A DNA stretch of 20,716 bases from Intrasporangium_A sp051961875 (lineage in GTDB: Bacteria; Actinomycetota; Actinomycetes; Actinomycetales; Dermatophilaceae). Below the pieces are notes generated by a model. The model worked only from the letters and a program-made list of their open reading frames with translations, was not told where the DNA came from and made no database searches. Below are positions 1-7,218 of this stretch, one piece after another. The stretch's first letter is position 1. Each line of letters starts with the position of its first letter. Made by a program: the position numbers and the translations under genes. The stretch covers positions 1 to 20,716 of the forward strand of contig NZ_JBQCCV010000187.1 of assembly GCF_051961875.1 (NCBI RefSeq), written 5' to 3'.

Positions 1-1004
1 GCCGCCATGACGCCGATGTTCTCGGCGTAGGTCGTCGTGGGCGAGCCACCGACCGCACTGGCGATGGCCGTGCCGACACCGTCCGCGGCGATCGCGCGGC
101 CCATGTAGGGGTTGAGGTCGTGGCCGGTCATCTCGGCGACCGCCTTGACGTGGCCGGTGTTCTCGGCGATGAGGGCGATGACGGCCGGCAGGACGAGCAG
201 GATCGCGGCCATCGAGAAGGTCGGCAGGTGCATGCCCACGGCGAGCTCCTTGCCGTCGGGGCCGATCGTCGAGGTCGGCGGGAGACCGAACCACGGGGCG
301 CTCGAGACGTTGTCCAGGTTGACGCGGAAGTGGCTCGAAACGTGGCCAGCGCCGTCAGGCGAGGTGAGCTTGCCGAAAACGACGTCGAAGATCCACGACA
401 GGACGAAGCCGAAGATCAGCGACAGGAAGACCGCGATGCGGCTGACGAAGCCCTTGAAGGCGACCGTCATGACGACGGCGAATGCCATGACGAGCAAGGC
501 GATCCACTGGTCCTGGGGCCAGTAGACCCCGGCGACGACGGGCGCGAGGTTGAAGCCGATGAGCATCACGACGGCGCCGGTGACGACCGGCGGGAGCACC
601 TTGTGCAGGATCTCCGAGCCCAGGAAGTGGATGACGACGCCGACGAGGGCGAGCACGATACCGGCGATGAGGATCGCTCCGGTCACGGTCGCCGAGGTGC
701 TGCCCTCCTGTGCGCGGATCGCGACGACGGCGCCGACGAAGGCCGCCGAGGTGCCGAGGTAGCTCGGGACCTTCCCCTTGACGATCAGCAGGAAGATGAT
801 CGTCGCGACACCGCTCATCATGATCGCGAGCTGTGCGTTGAGGCCCATGATGAGCGGGAAGACGAACGTCGCCCCGAACATCGCTACGACGTGCTGCGCG
901 CCCAGCCCGATCGTCTTCCCCCAGGAAAGGCGCTCGTCGGGGGCGACGACGTCATCGGGCCCCATCGTCTTGCCGTCCCCGTGCAGTTTCCAACCGAAAG
1001 CCAT
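1..1004 (-). CDS. NCS2 family nucleobase permease, uracil-type (3' end outside window)
   Basis: This is an inner-membrane nucleobase:proton symporter of the NCS2/NAT family, and 334 codons are visible before the window edge. The start is ATG at 1004 with a strong AAAGGAG ribosome site 5 bases upstream (1010-1016, minus strand). Reading the minus strand gives MAFGWKLHGDGKT, then hydrophobic helices, LPPVVTGAVVMLIGFNLAP, IAENTGHVKAVAEMTG (Glu near residue 281) and SPTTTYAENIGVMA (Glu near 328). In UraA two glutamates spaced about this far apart bind uracil. The family signature reads ENxG rather than the QNxG typical of xanthine/urate carriers, so I infer uracil or a related pyrimidine as substrate (UraA/PyrP/RutG-like). 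A polar loop of about 45 residues sits near 205-250. It lies downstream of and in the same orientation as the PucR-type gene. Family assignment is firm; substrate is inferred. Confidence 0.93.
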   Translation of the reverse strand, partial: MAFGWKLHGDGKTMGPDDVVAPDERLSWGKTIGLGAQHVVAMFGATFVFPLIMGLNAQLAIMMSGVATIIFLLIVKGKVPSYLGTSAAFVGAVVAIRAQEGSTSATVTGAILIAGIVLALVGVVIHFLGSEILHKVLPPVVTGAVVMLIGFNLAPVVAGVYWPQDQWIALLVMAFAVVMTVAFKGFVSRIAVFLSLIFGFVLSWIFDVVFGKLTSPDGAGHVSSHFRVNLDNVSSAPWFGLPPTSTIGPDGKELAVGMHLPTFSMAAILLVLPAVIALIAENTGHVKAVAEMTGHDLNPYMGRAIAADGVGTAIASAVGGSPTTTYAENIGVMA

Positions 1005-1009
1005 GCTGA

Positions 1010-1016
1010 CTCCTTT
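1010..1016 (-). promoter_or_regulatory. Ribosome binding site of the NCS2 permease
   Basis: AAAGGAG on the minus strand, 5 bases before the ATG at 1004. It is a near-consensus Shine-Dalgarno site and fixes the permease start. Confidence 0.85.
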
Positions 1017-1025
1017 GTCGGTCCG

Positions 1026-1041
1026 TGTCACTTCCGTGACA
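1026..1041. promoter_or_regulatory. Palindrome TGTCAC-n4-GTGACA in the permease leader
   Basis: This is a perfect 6-bp inverted repeat with a TTCC spacer, ending 22 bases before the permease start. It could be a dimer-binding operator or a short hairpin in the 5' untranslated RNA. The sequence shows the symmetry only; the binding partner is unknown, with the adjacent PucR-type regulator the obvious candidate. Confidence 0.4.
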
Positions 1042-1069
1042 TGGCTCACTCTCCCCACCCTGTAGCGGC

Positions 1070-1075
1070 AAAGTA
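1070..1075 (-). promoter_or_regulatory. Possible -10 element of the permease
   Basis: Minus-strand TACTTT matches the actinobacterial TANNNT -10 pattern, about 65 bases upstream of the permease ATG. I found no convincing -35 hexamer, so this is weak. Confidence 0.2.
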
Positions 1076-1159
1076 TCGCCGCACTCGTCCGGTTTCATTC
1101 GGCAATTCGTGCCATGCCGCGGCGTGTCGCGGTGTCAGGTGTGACTCAGGTGCCCCTAC

Positions 1160-1187
1160 GCCTTCCTCGCCGCCTTTCGGCGAAGGC
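1160..1187. terminator. GC-rich hairpin downstream of the PucR-type gene (possible terminator)
   Basis: The segment folds as TCGCCG-loop-CGGCGA with an outer GCCT/AGGC pairing. It lies about 85 bases after the minus-strand stop codon of the regulator and before the permease promoter region. There is no U-tract, so a transcription-stop role is only suggested by position. Confidence 0.3.
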
Positions 1188-1189
1188 AA

Positions 1190-1249
1190 CCGTTCGAGGT
1201 CGAGCGGAGCGGTAGGCCGTCCAGTTCGCTGCGGAACTACCGGTTCGAG
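1190..1249 (+). repeat. Three-hairpin dispersed repeat, copy A
   Basis: This copy shares CGTTCGAGG-n-CGAGCGG, CGGTAG, CCAGTTCGCT and CCGGTTCG blocks, in order, with the copies at 6943, 8991, 9084 and (reversed) 10346. The middle stem (AGCG/CGCT) and right stem (GAAC/GTTC) can form; the left stem is eroded. A second partial start of the element (GGTTCGAGGGTGAGCG) runs directly on at about 1243-1258, just after the regulator's stop codon on the other strand. Confidence 0.7.
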
Positions 1250-1269
1250 GGTGAGCGCGGGCGTCCGCG

Positions 1270-3039
1270 TCAGATGCCCTTCATCTGGTGGACCTTGAGG
1301 GCGAGCGCGAGCGTGAGTCGCACCTCCGGGTCCTCGGTGAACGGGCCGAGCATCCGCTCGAGCTTGGTGATCCGGTAGCGGAGCGTGTTGTAGTGGAAGA
1401 AGAGCTGCCGGGCGGTCTCGGCGACGTTCATGTTCGTGTCGATGAGGATCGCGAGGGTCCGGCGCAGGTCGGCGTTCTCCGGGGAGTCGTCGGTCGCGAG
1501 CGGGCCGAGCGCGTCCTGCACGAAGCGACGCAGCTGGGCGCTGTCGGGCACGAGCGCGAGGAGACGGTAGATGCCGAGGCCGTCGACGTGGGTCAGGGCG
1601 CCGAAGCCGTGCATCTGCCGGCCGACGGTCACCGCGTTGAGGGCCTCCTCGTAGGCCCGGGGGAGGTCTTCTGCCGAGCGGATGCCCCGGGAGACGCCGG
1701 CCGAGAAGCTGCGCCGCCCGCCGCCGCCGTCGCCCCGGACGACCCGGACGAGCTCCCCGACGCTGCGCATGATCCGGTCGGTGTCGTCCGGGTCGACCAC
1801 GCCGAGGACGGTGACGACCTCCCGGCTGAAGCCCATGACCGGGGAGGCCGGGTCGCGCACGCCGACCGCGTGGGTCCAGGCCTTGGCGAAGCGCTGCTGC
1901 AGGAAGCGGGCATCGTCGGGGTCGCGCTCCTCGTCCTCGTCCATCTCGGCCACGACGACGACGAGGGGCCGGTCGATGTCCCAGCCGAGGGAGCTCGCGT
2001 GCTCAATGGCCTTGCTGCGTGTCCCCGCTCGTCCCGCGAGGGCGTCGCGCAGGAACTCGGCCCGGTACTTGCTCTCGACCGCCGAGACCGCCTGCTCCTT
2101 CGCGATCGCGAGGGCGGCGACGGTGCTCGCCCGCTCGAGGAGGCGGACGTCCTCGATCCCGAGCATCCGCTCGCGGGAGAAGGCGATCAGCAGGCCGTGG
2201 TCGAGCGAGCCGGCGACGATGCGCACGGCGGCGCGGTGTGCGGTCGGCCCGGGGGTGCGCGGCCCGATCGGCTCCTGCTCGGTGATGAGGCGGCCGGTGC
2301 GGTCGAAGCAGCTGAGGGACTGAGCCCAGCCGAGCTCCTGCTCGTCGCCCGCAGTGGCGAGGACGCGGCCGTCGGTCGTCGTCACCATGGCCGCGCCGCC
2401 TATGAAGCCGACGACCCGGCCACAGACGTCCTCGAGCGAGCCGCCGGCGAGGACGACCTCGACAAGCGCCTGGTGGAGCGAGTCGAGCCGGCCCAGAGTT
2501 GCGTTCTGGTGGTCGAGGACGGCACCCAGCACCTCGGCGTTCAGCCGGTCGAGGCGACCGTGGGGGAGGAGCAGCAGCGGCAGCCCGAGCCGTGCGCAGG
2601 CCGGGACGACCCGCTCCACCAGGTGGTCGGCCGCGCCACCGACGACGAGCGCGGCCGTCTCGGACTCGGCGAGGCGATCGAGCGCGTCCGGCCGGGAGTC
2701 GAGGAGCGCCCCGAGCTGGGCTCCGTCGGCCAGGACGAGCTGGTGGCGCGAGCCGTGCGGCTCGGTCGCGGCCCGGTACAGCGGGCAGGTGCGGACGATG
2801 ACGACCTCGTGCTCACCACCGGGCCGGTGGAGGCGCCCGTCGGCGGCGGCGGGGAGGGCCGCGAGCTCGGTCAGGGTGATGCCCGAGTCGGACGCGTCGC
2901 CGCCCTGGTGGACGGTCTCACGCGACCCGCGGTCGAGGCCGGCGCCGAGGCTCTCGAGACTCGTCGACGAGGCGACGTCGGAGGCCTGCGCTGGCAAGTC
3001 GCGAAGAATGAAGGGGGCATCGTTGGCAACTTTCACCAT
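1270..3039 (-). CDS. PucR family transcriptional regulator
   Basis: This is a 589-residue cytoplasmic regulator of the PucR/CdaR family, which commonly controls purine, allantoin or other catabolic genes. In order I see a PucR N-terminal sensor domain (about 54-158, starting ITLTELAALP), a GAF-like region (about 185-325), a GGDEF-like CdaR segment (about 355-475), and a C-terminal helix-turn-helix of the PucR/HTH_30 type (about 530-588, with NVAETARQLFFHYNTLRYRI). The first ~50 residues are low-complexity and not clearly part of the domain. The ATG at 3039 has no Shine-Dalgarno site but lies 6 bases after a TATGCT -10 element, so a leaderless message is plausible. It is divergent from the AllHFG-like operon and upstream of the permease, both likely targets. 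The effector is unknown. Confidence 0.92.
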   Translation of the reverse strand: MVKVANDAPFILRDLPAQASDVASSTSLESLGAGLDRGSRETVHQGGDASDSGITLTELAALPAAADGRLHRPGGEHEVVIVRTCPLYRAATEPHGSRHQLVLADGAQLGALLDSRPDALDRLAESETAALVVGGAADHLVERVVPACARLGLPLLLLPHGRLDRLNAEVLGAVLDHQNATLGRLDSLHQALVEVVLAGGSLEDVCGRVVGFIGGAAMVTTTDGRVLATAGDEQELGWAQSLSCFDRTGRLITEQEPIGPRTPGPTAHRAAVRIVAGSLDHGLLIAFSRERMLGIEDVRLLERASTVAALAIAKEQAVSAVESKYRAEFLRDALAGRAGTRSKAIEHASSLGWDIDRPLVVVVAEMDEDEERDPDDARFLQQRFAKAWTHAVGVRDPASPVMGFSREVVTVLGVVDPDDTDRIMRSVGELVRVVRGDGGGGRRSFSAGVSRGIRSAEDLPRAYEEALNAVTVGRQMHGFGALTHVDGLGIYRLLALVPDSAQLRRFVQDALGPLATDDSPENADLRRTLAILIDTNMNVAETARQLFFHYNTLRYRITKLERMLGPFTEDPEVRLTLALALKVHQMKGI

Positions 3040-3045
3040 GCGGGC

Positions 3046-3076
3046 AGCATAAGGGCAGTCGATACGGTCGCCTCAA
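3046..3076 (-). promoter_or_regulatory. Candidate leaderless promoter of the PucR-type gene
   Basis: On the minus strand, -10 TATGCT (3046-3051) and -35-like TTGAGG (3071-3076) are separated by 19 bases. The predicted transcription start, 7 bases after the -10, coincides with the A of the ATG at 3039. The spacer is long, but lack of any ribosome site before this ATG supports a leaderless transcript, which is common in Actinobacteria. Confidence 0.45.
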
Positions 3077-3086
3077 GGTCCGGACC
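3077..3086. promoter_or_regulatory. GGTCCGGACC palindrome in the divergent promoter region
   Basis: This perfect 10-bp palindrome abuts the candidate -35 of the regulator and sits about 50 bases upstream of the AllH-like start. It is followed by CCGAAT (3085-3090) and ATTCGG (3111-3116), an inverted pair. CATTCGGC at 3110-3117 recurs upstream of the permease at 1096-1103. These are candidate operator parts for autoregulation and operon control, based on symmetry and position only. Confidence 0.35.
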
Positions 3087-3137
3087 GAATCGCGGTCGTC
3101 GGGCCCTTCCATTCGGCCCGCGACGTCAGGAGGAACC

Positions 3138-3977
3138 GTGCAGCTGCCCGCCGCCGTGTCGCCCCTGACCCGGGAGTTGGTGATGGGGGAGGCCCGCACC
3201 GCGAGGGTGGTGGCGGCCTTCCCGACCGCCCTCTACCTGGTGCTCGACGAGGGTGCCGGCCCGCGTGAGGTCGTGCCCGTCGTGACCGCGGACGCGCTGC
3301 TCCTGCCGACCGCCCTCCGCCTTGGGTTGCCCTCGAGCAGCGTCTCCTGGCCGCTCGCCCTGGGCGGCCAAGCCGTCATCGGTCGGGGCAGCCTGGTCGC
3401 GCCGGGGCTGGAGCTGCGAGGCGTCCGCGACTGGCGGCCCTCGCGTATCGAGACCGGGCTGGCGCTCCCCGGGGCGGCAGCTCTCGGCCTCCTGCCGGAC
3501 GGCGGTGTGCTCGCCCGCCTGTGCTCGGAGCTCGCCGCAGCGGCGGTCGCCGGCCAGCCCGTCGAGTCCCACGTGGCCGGACTCGTCGGCGCGGGCCTCG
3601 GCCTGACCCCGCGCGGCGACGACGCGCTCTGCGGCGTGCTCCTCGCCCTGCGGGCCTGGGCGTCGTCCCCGGCTCCGGCCGCCTCGGTCGCCCACGCCGT
3701 TGCGCACGCCAGACACCGCACGACCGACCTGTCCGCCTCGCTCCTCATGGCCGCGGCGGACGGGTATGCCGTCCCCCAGATCGTCTCGCTGCTGCACGCC
3801 TTGGCCGGCCGCGGGTCAGATCCCCGCTCGGCCACCCTCGTCCCGGCCCTCGAGGCCGTCCTCGCGATCGGGCACAGTTCTGGCCGCGACCTCGTCTCCG
3901 GCCTCGTCGGCACCCTTCACGTGCTCTCGCGGCCGCCAATGCCCCTCATCTCATCGCCAGTGCACGTCTCCCCGTAG
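3138..3977 (+). CDS. allH: DUF2877 protein, AllH-like subunit of oxamate-type carbamoyltransferase
   Basis: This 279-residue soluble protein belongs to the DUF2877 family, whose E. coli member AllH (YlbF) is reported as one of three subunits of oxamate carbamoyltransferase. Diagnostic motifs are GAGLGLTPRGDDALCG (about 151-166), TTDLSASLLMAAADG (about 195-209) and GHSSGRDLVSGLV (about 245-257). The start is GTG at 3138 behind AGGAGGA at 3128-3134. It is the first gene of an operon with the FdrA-like and DUF1116 genes, 31 bases before the former. E. coli has the order F-G-H; here DUF2877 comes first. The reaction would be phosphorolysis of a carbamoylated compound to carbamoyl phosphate. Family is well supported; the substrate here is inferred. 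Confidence 0.88.
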   Translation: MQLPAAVSPLTRELVMGEARTARVVAAFPTALYLVLDEGAGPREVVPVVTADALLLPTALRLGLPSSSVSWPLALGGQAVIGRGSLVAPGLELRGVRDWRPSRIETGLALPGAAALGLLPDGGVLARLCSELAAAAVAGQPVESHVAGLVGAGLGLTPRGDDALCGVLLALRAWASSPAPAASVAHAVAHARHRTTDLSASLLMAAADGYAVPQIVSLLHALAGRGSDPRSATLVPALEAVLAIGHSSGRDLVSGLVGTLHVLSRPPMPLISSPVHVSP

Positions 3978-4008
3978 AGCGTGCAGTCCCACCCGGAAGG
4001 AATCACCC

Positions 4009-5511
4009 GTGGTTGACCACGTCGAGCTGCGCACAGGCGCGTATTACGACTCCGTGAGCCTCATGCAGGTCTCTCGTGCGGTAGCGGCCTCGCCCGGCGT
4101 CGAGGCTGCCCAGGTCGCGATGGCGACCGAGCTCAACGTCGAGGTGATCCGAGGCATGGGCTTCGAGCTGCCGGATGCGGCGCCGAACGACCTCGTGATC
4201 GCGATCCGCGGCGACGAGGCCGGTATCGTGGCCGGCCAGGCCGCCGTCGAGACGGCGCTGACCGAGCTCCGCTCTGCGGCAGGTAAATCCAGCTCGATGG
4301 GTGAGGCGCCGCCACCGCGGACGCTCGGCGGAGCGACGCGGCGCGGCCACGCCAACCTCGCGCTCGTCTCGGTCCCCGGCGCGCACGCCACGACCGAGGC
4401 CCTCGATGCGATCAACGCCGGGGTCTCCGTCATGGTCTTCTCGGACAACGTGCCCCTGGAGGACGAGATCCGCCTCAAGGACGCCGCCGCCCAGCATGAC
4501 GTGCTCGTCATGGGCCCCGACTGCGGCACGGCCGTGGTGGCCGGAGTGGCGCTCGGCTTCGCCAACGTCGTACGCCCCGGCACGGTCGGCCTCGTCGCCG
4601 CGTCGGGCACCGGCGCCCAGCAGGTCATGTGCCTGCTCGACGCCGCCGGCGTCGGCATCAGCCACTGCCTCGGCGTCGGCGGACGAGACCTGTCCGCCGA
4701 CGTCGGTGGTCGCTCCACCAAGCAGGCGCTCGCTGCGCTCGCCGCCGACGAGGCCACCACGTCGATCATCGTCGTGTCCAAACCCCCAGCGCCCCAGGTC
4801 CTTTCCGACATCGAGCGGTATGCCGCCGAGCTCGGCAAGCCGGTCCACTGGGCCACGCTCGGGGCCGGAAAGCCGGACCTCACCGCCGCCGTCGAGCACG
4901 CCCTCCGTTCGGCGGGCCACGCCGTGCCGGAGTGGCCCTCGTGGGGGGCCGGTTCCTCCACCGCGGCGAACGGGGCGCTGCGCGGCCTCTTCTGCGGCGG
5001 CACCCTGGCCGACGAGGCGATGCTCGTCGCGGGCGGGGAGCTCGCGGGGTCGGGTGGGGGGATCCGGTCGAACATTCCGCTCTCACCCGAGCTGGCGCTC
5101 GGTCCGGACCTGAGGCATGACGGCCACGTCGTCATCGACTTCGGCGACGACTCCATGACGCGCGGCCGGGCCCACCCGATGATCGACCCGTCACTGCGCC
5201 TCGAACGAATCTCCGCCGAGGCGGCCGACCCGACTTGCGGGGTCCTGCTCCTCGACCTCGTCCTCGGCCACGGTGCCCACCCCGACCCCGCCGGCGAGCT
5301 AGCCGAAGCCGTCCGCAAGGCCCGGGCCACAGCGGAGTCCGCCGGCCGGGCGCTCCCGGTCGTCGTGTCGATCACCGGCACCCAGGGTGACCCGCAAGGC
5401 CTGCAACGCTGCGCGACGACGCTCGCCGACGCCGGCGCCGAGATCTACCTGTCCAACGCCGCCGCCACCCGGCGCGCCGTGTCCCTGCTCTCCGAGGAGA
5501 TCGCCCGATGA
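4009..5511 (+). CDS. fdrA: FdrA family protein, AllF-like subunit of oxamate-type carbamoyltransferase
   Basis: This 500-residue protein is of the FdrA family, related to succinyl-CoA synthetase-like folds and reported as AllF in the E. coli oxamate carbamoyltransferase. Visible motifs are MGPDCGTA (about 168-175), ASGTGAQ (198-204), GVGGRDLSADVGG (222-234), RGLFCGGTLADEA (325-337) and IDFGDDSMTRGRAHPMIDP (376-394). All are characteristic of FdrA, so the protein looks intact. It is somewhat shorter than E. coli FdrA (about 555). I chose GTG 4009, with GGAAGG at 3995-4000, over the open frame running upstream because that frame overlaps the AllH-like gene and carries no family similarity. Its TGA overlaps the ATG of the next gene (ATGA, 5508-5511), indicating translational coupling. 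Confidence 0.93.
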   Translation: MVDHVELRTGAYYDSVSLMQVSRAVAASPGVEAAQVAMATELNVEVIRGMGFELPDAAPNDLVIAIRGDEAGIVAGQAAVETALTELRSAAGKSSSMGEAPPPRTLGGATRRGHANLALVSVPGAHATTEALDAINAGVSVMVFSDNVPLEDEIRLKDAAAQHDVLVMGPDCGTAVVAGVALGFANVVRPGTVGLVAASGTGAQQVMCLLDAAGVGISHCLGVGGRDLSADVGGRSTKQALAALAADEATTSIIVVSKPPAPQVLSDIERYAAELGKPVHWATLGAGKPDLTAAVEHALRSAGHAVPEWPSWGAGSSTAANGALRGLFCGGTLADEAMLVAGGELAGSGGGIRSNIPLSPELALGPDLRHDGHVVIDFGDDSMTRGRAHPMIDPSLRLERISAEAADPTCGVLLLDLVLGHGAHPDPAGELAEAVRKARATAESAGRALPVVVSITGTQGDPQGLQRCATTLADAGAEIYLSNAAATRRAVSLLSEEIAR

Positions 5512-6926
5512 CGACGCTGCCCCTGCACGGACTCCTGTCCGCCGATGTCTCCGTCGCGACGGCGGGTGTCTCGCTCTTCGCGGACGCCCTTCGTGCCCAA
5601 GCTGTGCCGGTGACCGAGTCCGCCTGGCAGCCGCCGATGCCCGGGACCGAGGGCGACCTGGCACGGGTGCTCGCGGACGCTCGTCGTGAGGCCGCGAACG
5701 CCGAGGCGGTGAGCCGGATGCTGGCCGCCGGAGCCGACCTCGTCGACGTCCGGCCGGCGCACGAGGCGCTCGGCCTCGAGAAGGGCACCTTCCTGCACGC
5801 CGGCCCCCCGATCGAGTTCGCCCGTGCCTCGGGCCCGCTCAAGGGTGCGCTCGTCGGCGCGATGCTCTTCGAGGGCCTAGCTGGCTCGGTGGAAGAGGCC
5901 GAGGCCAAGCTCGAGAAGGGCGATGGCATCACCCTCGAGCCGTGCCACCACCGCGACGCCGTCGGGCCGATGGCCGGCGTCATCTCGCCGTCGATGTGGC
6001 TCTACGAGCTGCGGGACGAGGTGCACGGCAACACCTCCTGGTGCTCCCTCAACGAGGGGCTCGGCAAGGTGCTGCGCTACGGCGCCTATGGTCCGGAGGT
6101 CATCGACCGGCTGCACTGGATGAACGCCACGCTCGGCCCGATCCTCCAGCAGGCGGTCCGCGCCCGCGTCGACCAGGGCGCGACGATCGACATCAAGGCG
6201 ATCATCGCCCAGATGCTCCAGATGGGCGACGAGGGCCACAACCGCAACCGCGCCGGCTCGCTGATGCTCCTGCGCGAGCTGCTGCCGACGATGATCACGG
6301 CCGACGCGTCGAGCGCCGACATCGCCGAGGCGGTCCGCTTCTCCGGCGCCAACGAGCACTTCTTCCTCAACCTCGGGATGCCGGCCTGCAAGCTGGCCAC
6401 CCTTGCGGCGCACGGAATCCCGGGCTCCTCGATCGTCACGACGATGGCGCGCAACGGCACCGACTTCGGTATCCGTGTCTCGGGCACGGGTGACGAGTGG
6501 TTCACCGGTCCGGCCAACACCCCCGAGGGCCTCTTCCTCGGCTCCTACGGCCCGGAGGACGCCAACCCTGACATCGGCGACTCCGCCATCACCGAGACGG
6601 GCGGCATCGGCGGCTTCGCCATGGCCGCGGCCCCGGCGATCGTCAAGTTCGTCGGTGGTGACGTGCCGTTCGCGCTCAAGGCGACCCAGACGATGTACGA
6701 GATCACGGCCGCCGAACACACTGCGTTCCAGGTCCCGATCCTCGAGTTCCGCGGGACCCCGACCGGGATCGACGTGGCCGCCGTGGCTCGCACCGGGATC
6801 CTCCCGCAGATCAACACCGGCATGGCGGGCCGCGTCGCGGGCACCGGCCAGGTCGGCGCGGGCCTGGTCACGCCACCGGCCGAGTGCTTCACCCAGGCCC
6901 TCGCGGCCCTGGCCCGACTCACCTGA
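5508..6926 (+). CDS. allG: DUF1116 protein, AllG-like subunit of oxamate-type carbamoyltransferase
   Basis: This 472-residue protein is of the DUF1116 (YlbE-like) family; the E. coli member AllG acts with AllF and AllH in oxamate carbamoyl transfer. Signature stretches are LEPCHHRDAVGPMAG (about 143-157), NEGLGKVLRYGAY (182-194), MGDEGHNRN (239-247) and INTGMAGRVAGTGQVGAG near the C-terminus. Length is typical for the family and no lesion is seen. The start is ATG 5508, overlapping the preceding stop by four bases. It is the last gene of the operon; a three-hairpin repeat and a 16-bp inverted repeat follow within 150 bases. No carbamate kinase gene, which would turn carbamoyl phosphate into ATP, is present in the window. 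Confidence 0.93.
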   Translation: MTTLPLHGLLSADVSVATAGVSLFADALRAQAVPVTESAWQPPMPGTEGDLARVLADARREAANAEAVSRMLAAGADLVDVRPAHEALGLEKGTFLHAGPPIEFARASGPLKGALVGAMLFEGLAGSVEEAEAKLEKGDGITLEPCHHRDAVGPMAGVISPSMWLYELRDEVHGNTSWCSLNEGLGKVLRYGAYGPEVIDRLHWMNATLGPILQQAVRARVDQGATIDIKAIIAQMLQMGDEGHNRNRAGSLMLLRELLPTMITADASSADIAEAVRFSGANEHFFLNLGMPACKLATLAAHGIPGSSIVTTMARNGTDFGIRVSGTGDEWFTGPANTPEGLFLGSYGPEDANPDIGDSAITETGGIGGFAMAAAPAIVKFVGGDVPFALKATQTMYEITAAEHTAFQVPILEFRGTPTGIDVAAVARTGILPQINTGMAGRVAGTGQVGAGLVTPPAECFTQALAALARLT

Positions 6927-6942
6927 CCTCCCGCAACCCTCC

Positions 6943-7010
6943 CGAACGGGCTGTTCGAGGGTGAGCGGGGCGGATCTGCCGTCCAGTTCGCTCACGAACC
7001 GCCGGTTCGT
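6943..7010 (+). repeat. Three-hairpin dispersed repeat, copy B
   Basis: It begins 16 bases after the allG-like stop. The left stem has GAAC/GTTC around GGGCT. The middle stem is GTGAGCG/CGCTCAC, a perfect 7 bp with inner CGG/CCG pairing. The right stem is GAACC-GCC-GGTTC (6996-7008). Its last bases overlap the left arm of the 7008-7069 inverted repeat. By position it may protect or end the upstream message. Confidence 0.8.
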
Positions 7011-7069
7011 ATGCCGCTCAGCCGGGGCGCGTCCGCACGCATCCCCTCAGCTCGGCTGAGCGGCATACG
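7008..7069. terminator. 16-bp perfect inverted repeat downstream of the allHFG-like operon
   Basis: CGTATGCCGCTCAGCC (7008-7023) and its exact reverse complement (7054-7069) flank a 30-base loop. GGGG/CCCC inside the loop extends the pairing. A competing small hairpin, CTCAGC-TCG-GCTGAG, is embedded in the right arm. The segment ATTGGTTTTC follows, a modest T-rich run. A factor-independent terminator for the operon is the simplest reading. The TATGCCGCT motif of the arms also recurs elsewhere in the window. Confidence 0.55.
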
Positions 7070-7115
7070 GATTGGTTTTCACTACACACCGGGCAAACCG
7101 GGCGCCGGGGCTTGC

Positions 7116-7139
7116 CGTGCTCTCCATGCTGGGAGCACG
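7116..7139 (+). promoter_or_regulatory. Hairpin upstream of the Asp-box protein gene
   Basis: CGTGCTC (7116-7122) pairs perfectly with GAGCACG (7133-7139), and additional CC/GG pairs lie inside. It lies 79 bases before the ATG at 7219. It could be part of the 5' leader or a leftover terminator; no U-tract follows. Confidence 0.3.
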
Positions 7140-7218
7140 CTGGGGCATGGCCGCCGGCGGGCGCCGACGCTGACGACTTCCTTCCCACCGGACCGACAGA
7201 CCATCGGGAGTAGTCATC

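Noticed and set aside
120..1298. Plus-strand open frame opposite the NCS2 permease
   Set aside because: Composition is almost entirely charged (D, E, R, H) and it is antisense to a well-supported membrane protein.
1288..3168. Long plus-strand open frame antisense to the PucR-type gene (626 codons)
   Set aside because: It is a high-GC shadow; the opposite strand has clear PucR domains, and this translation is Arg/Glu/Asp/Gly-biased with no family features.
3700..4008. Upstream extension of the FdrA-like gene
   Set aside because: It overlaps the AllH-like coding sequence in another frame and has no FdrA similarity; GTG 4009 has a ribosome site.
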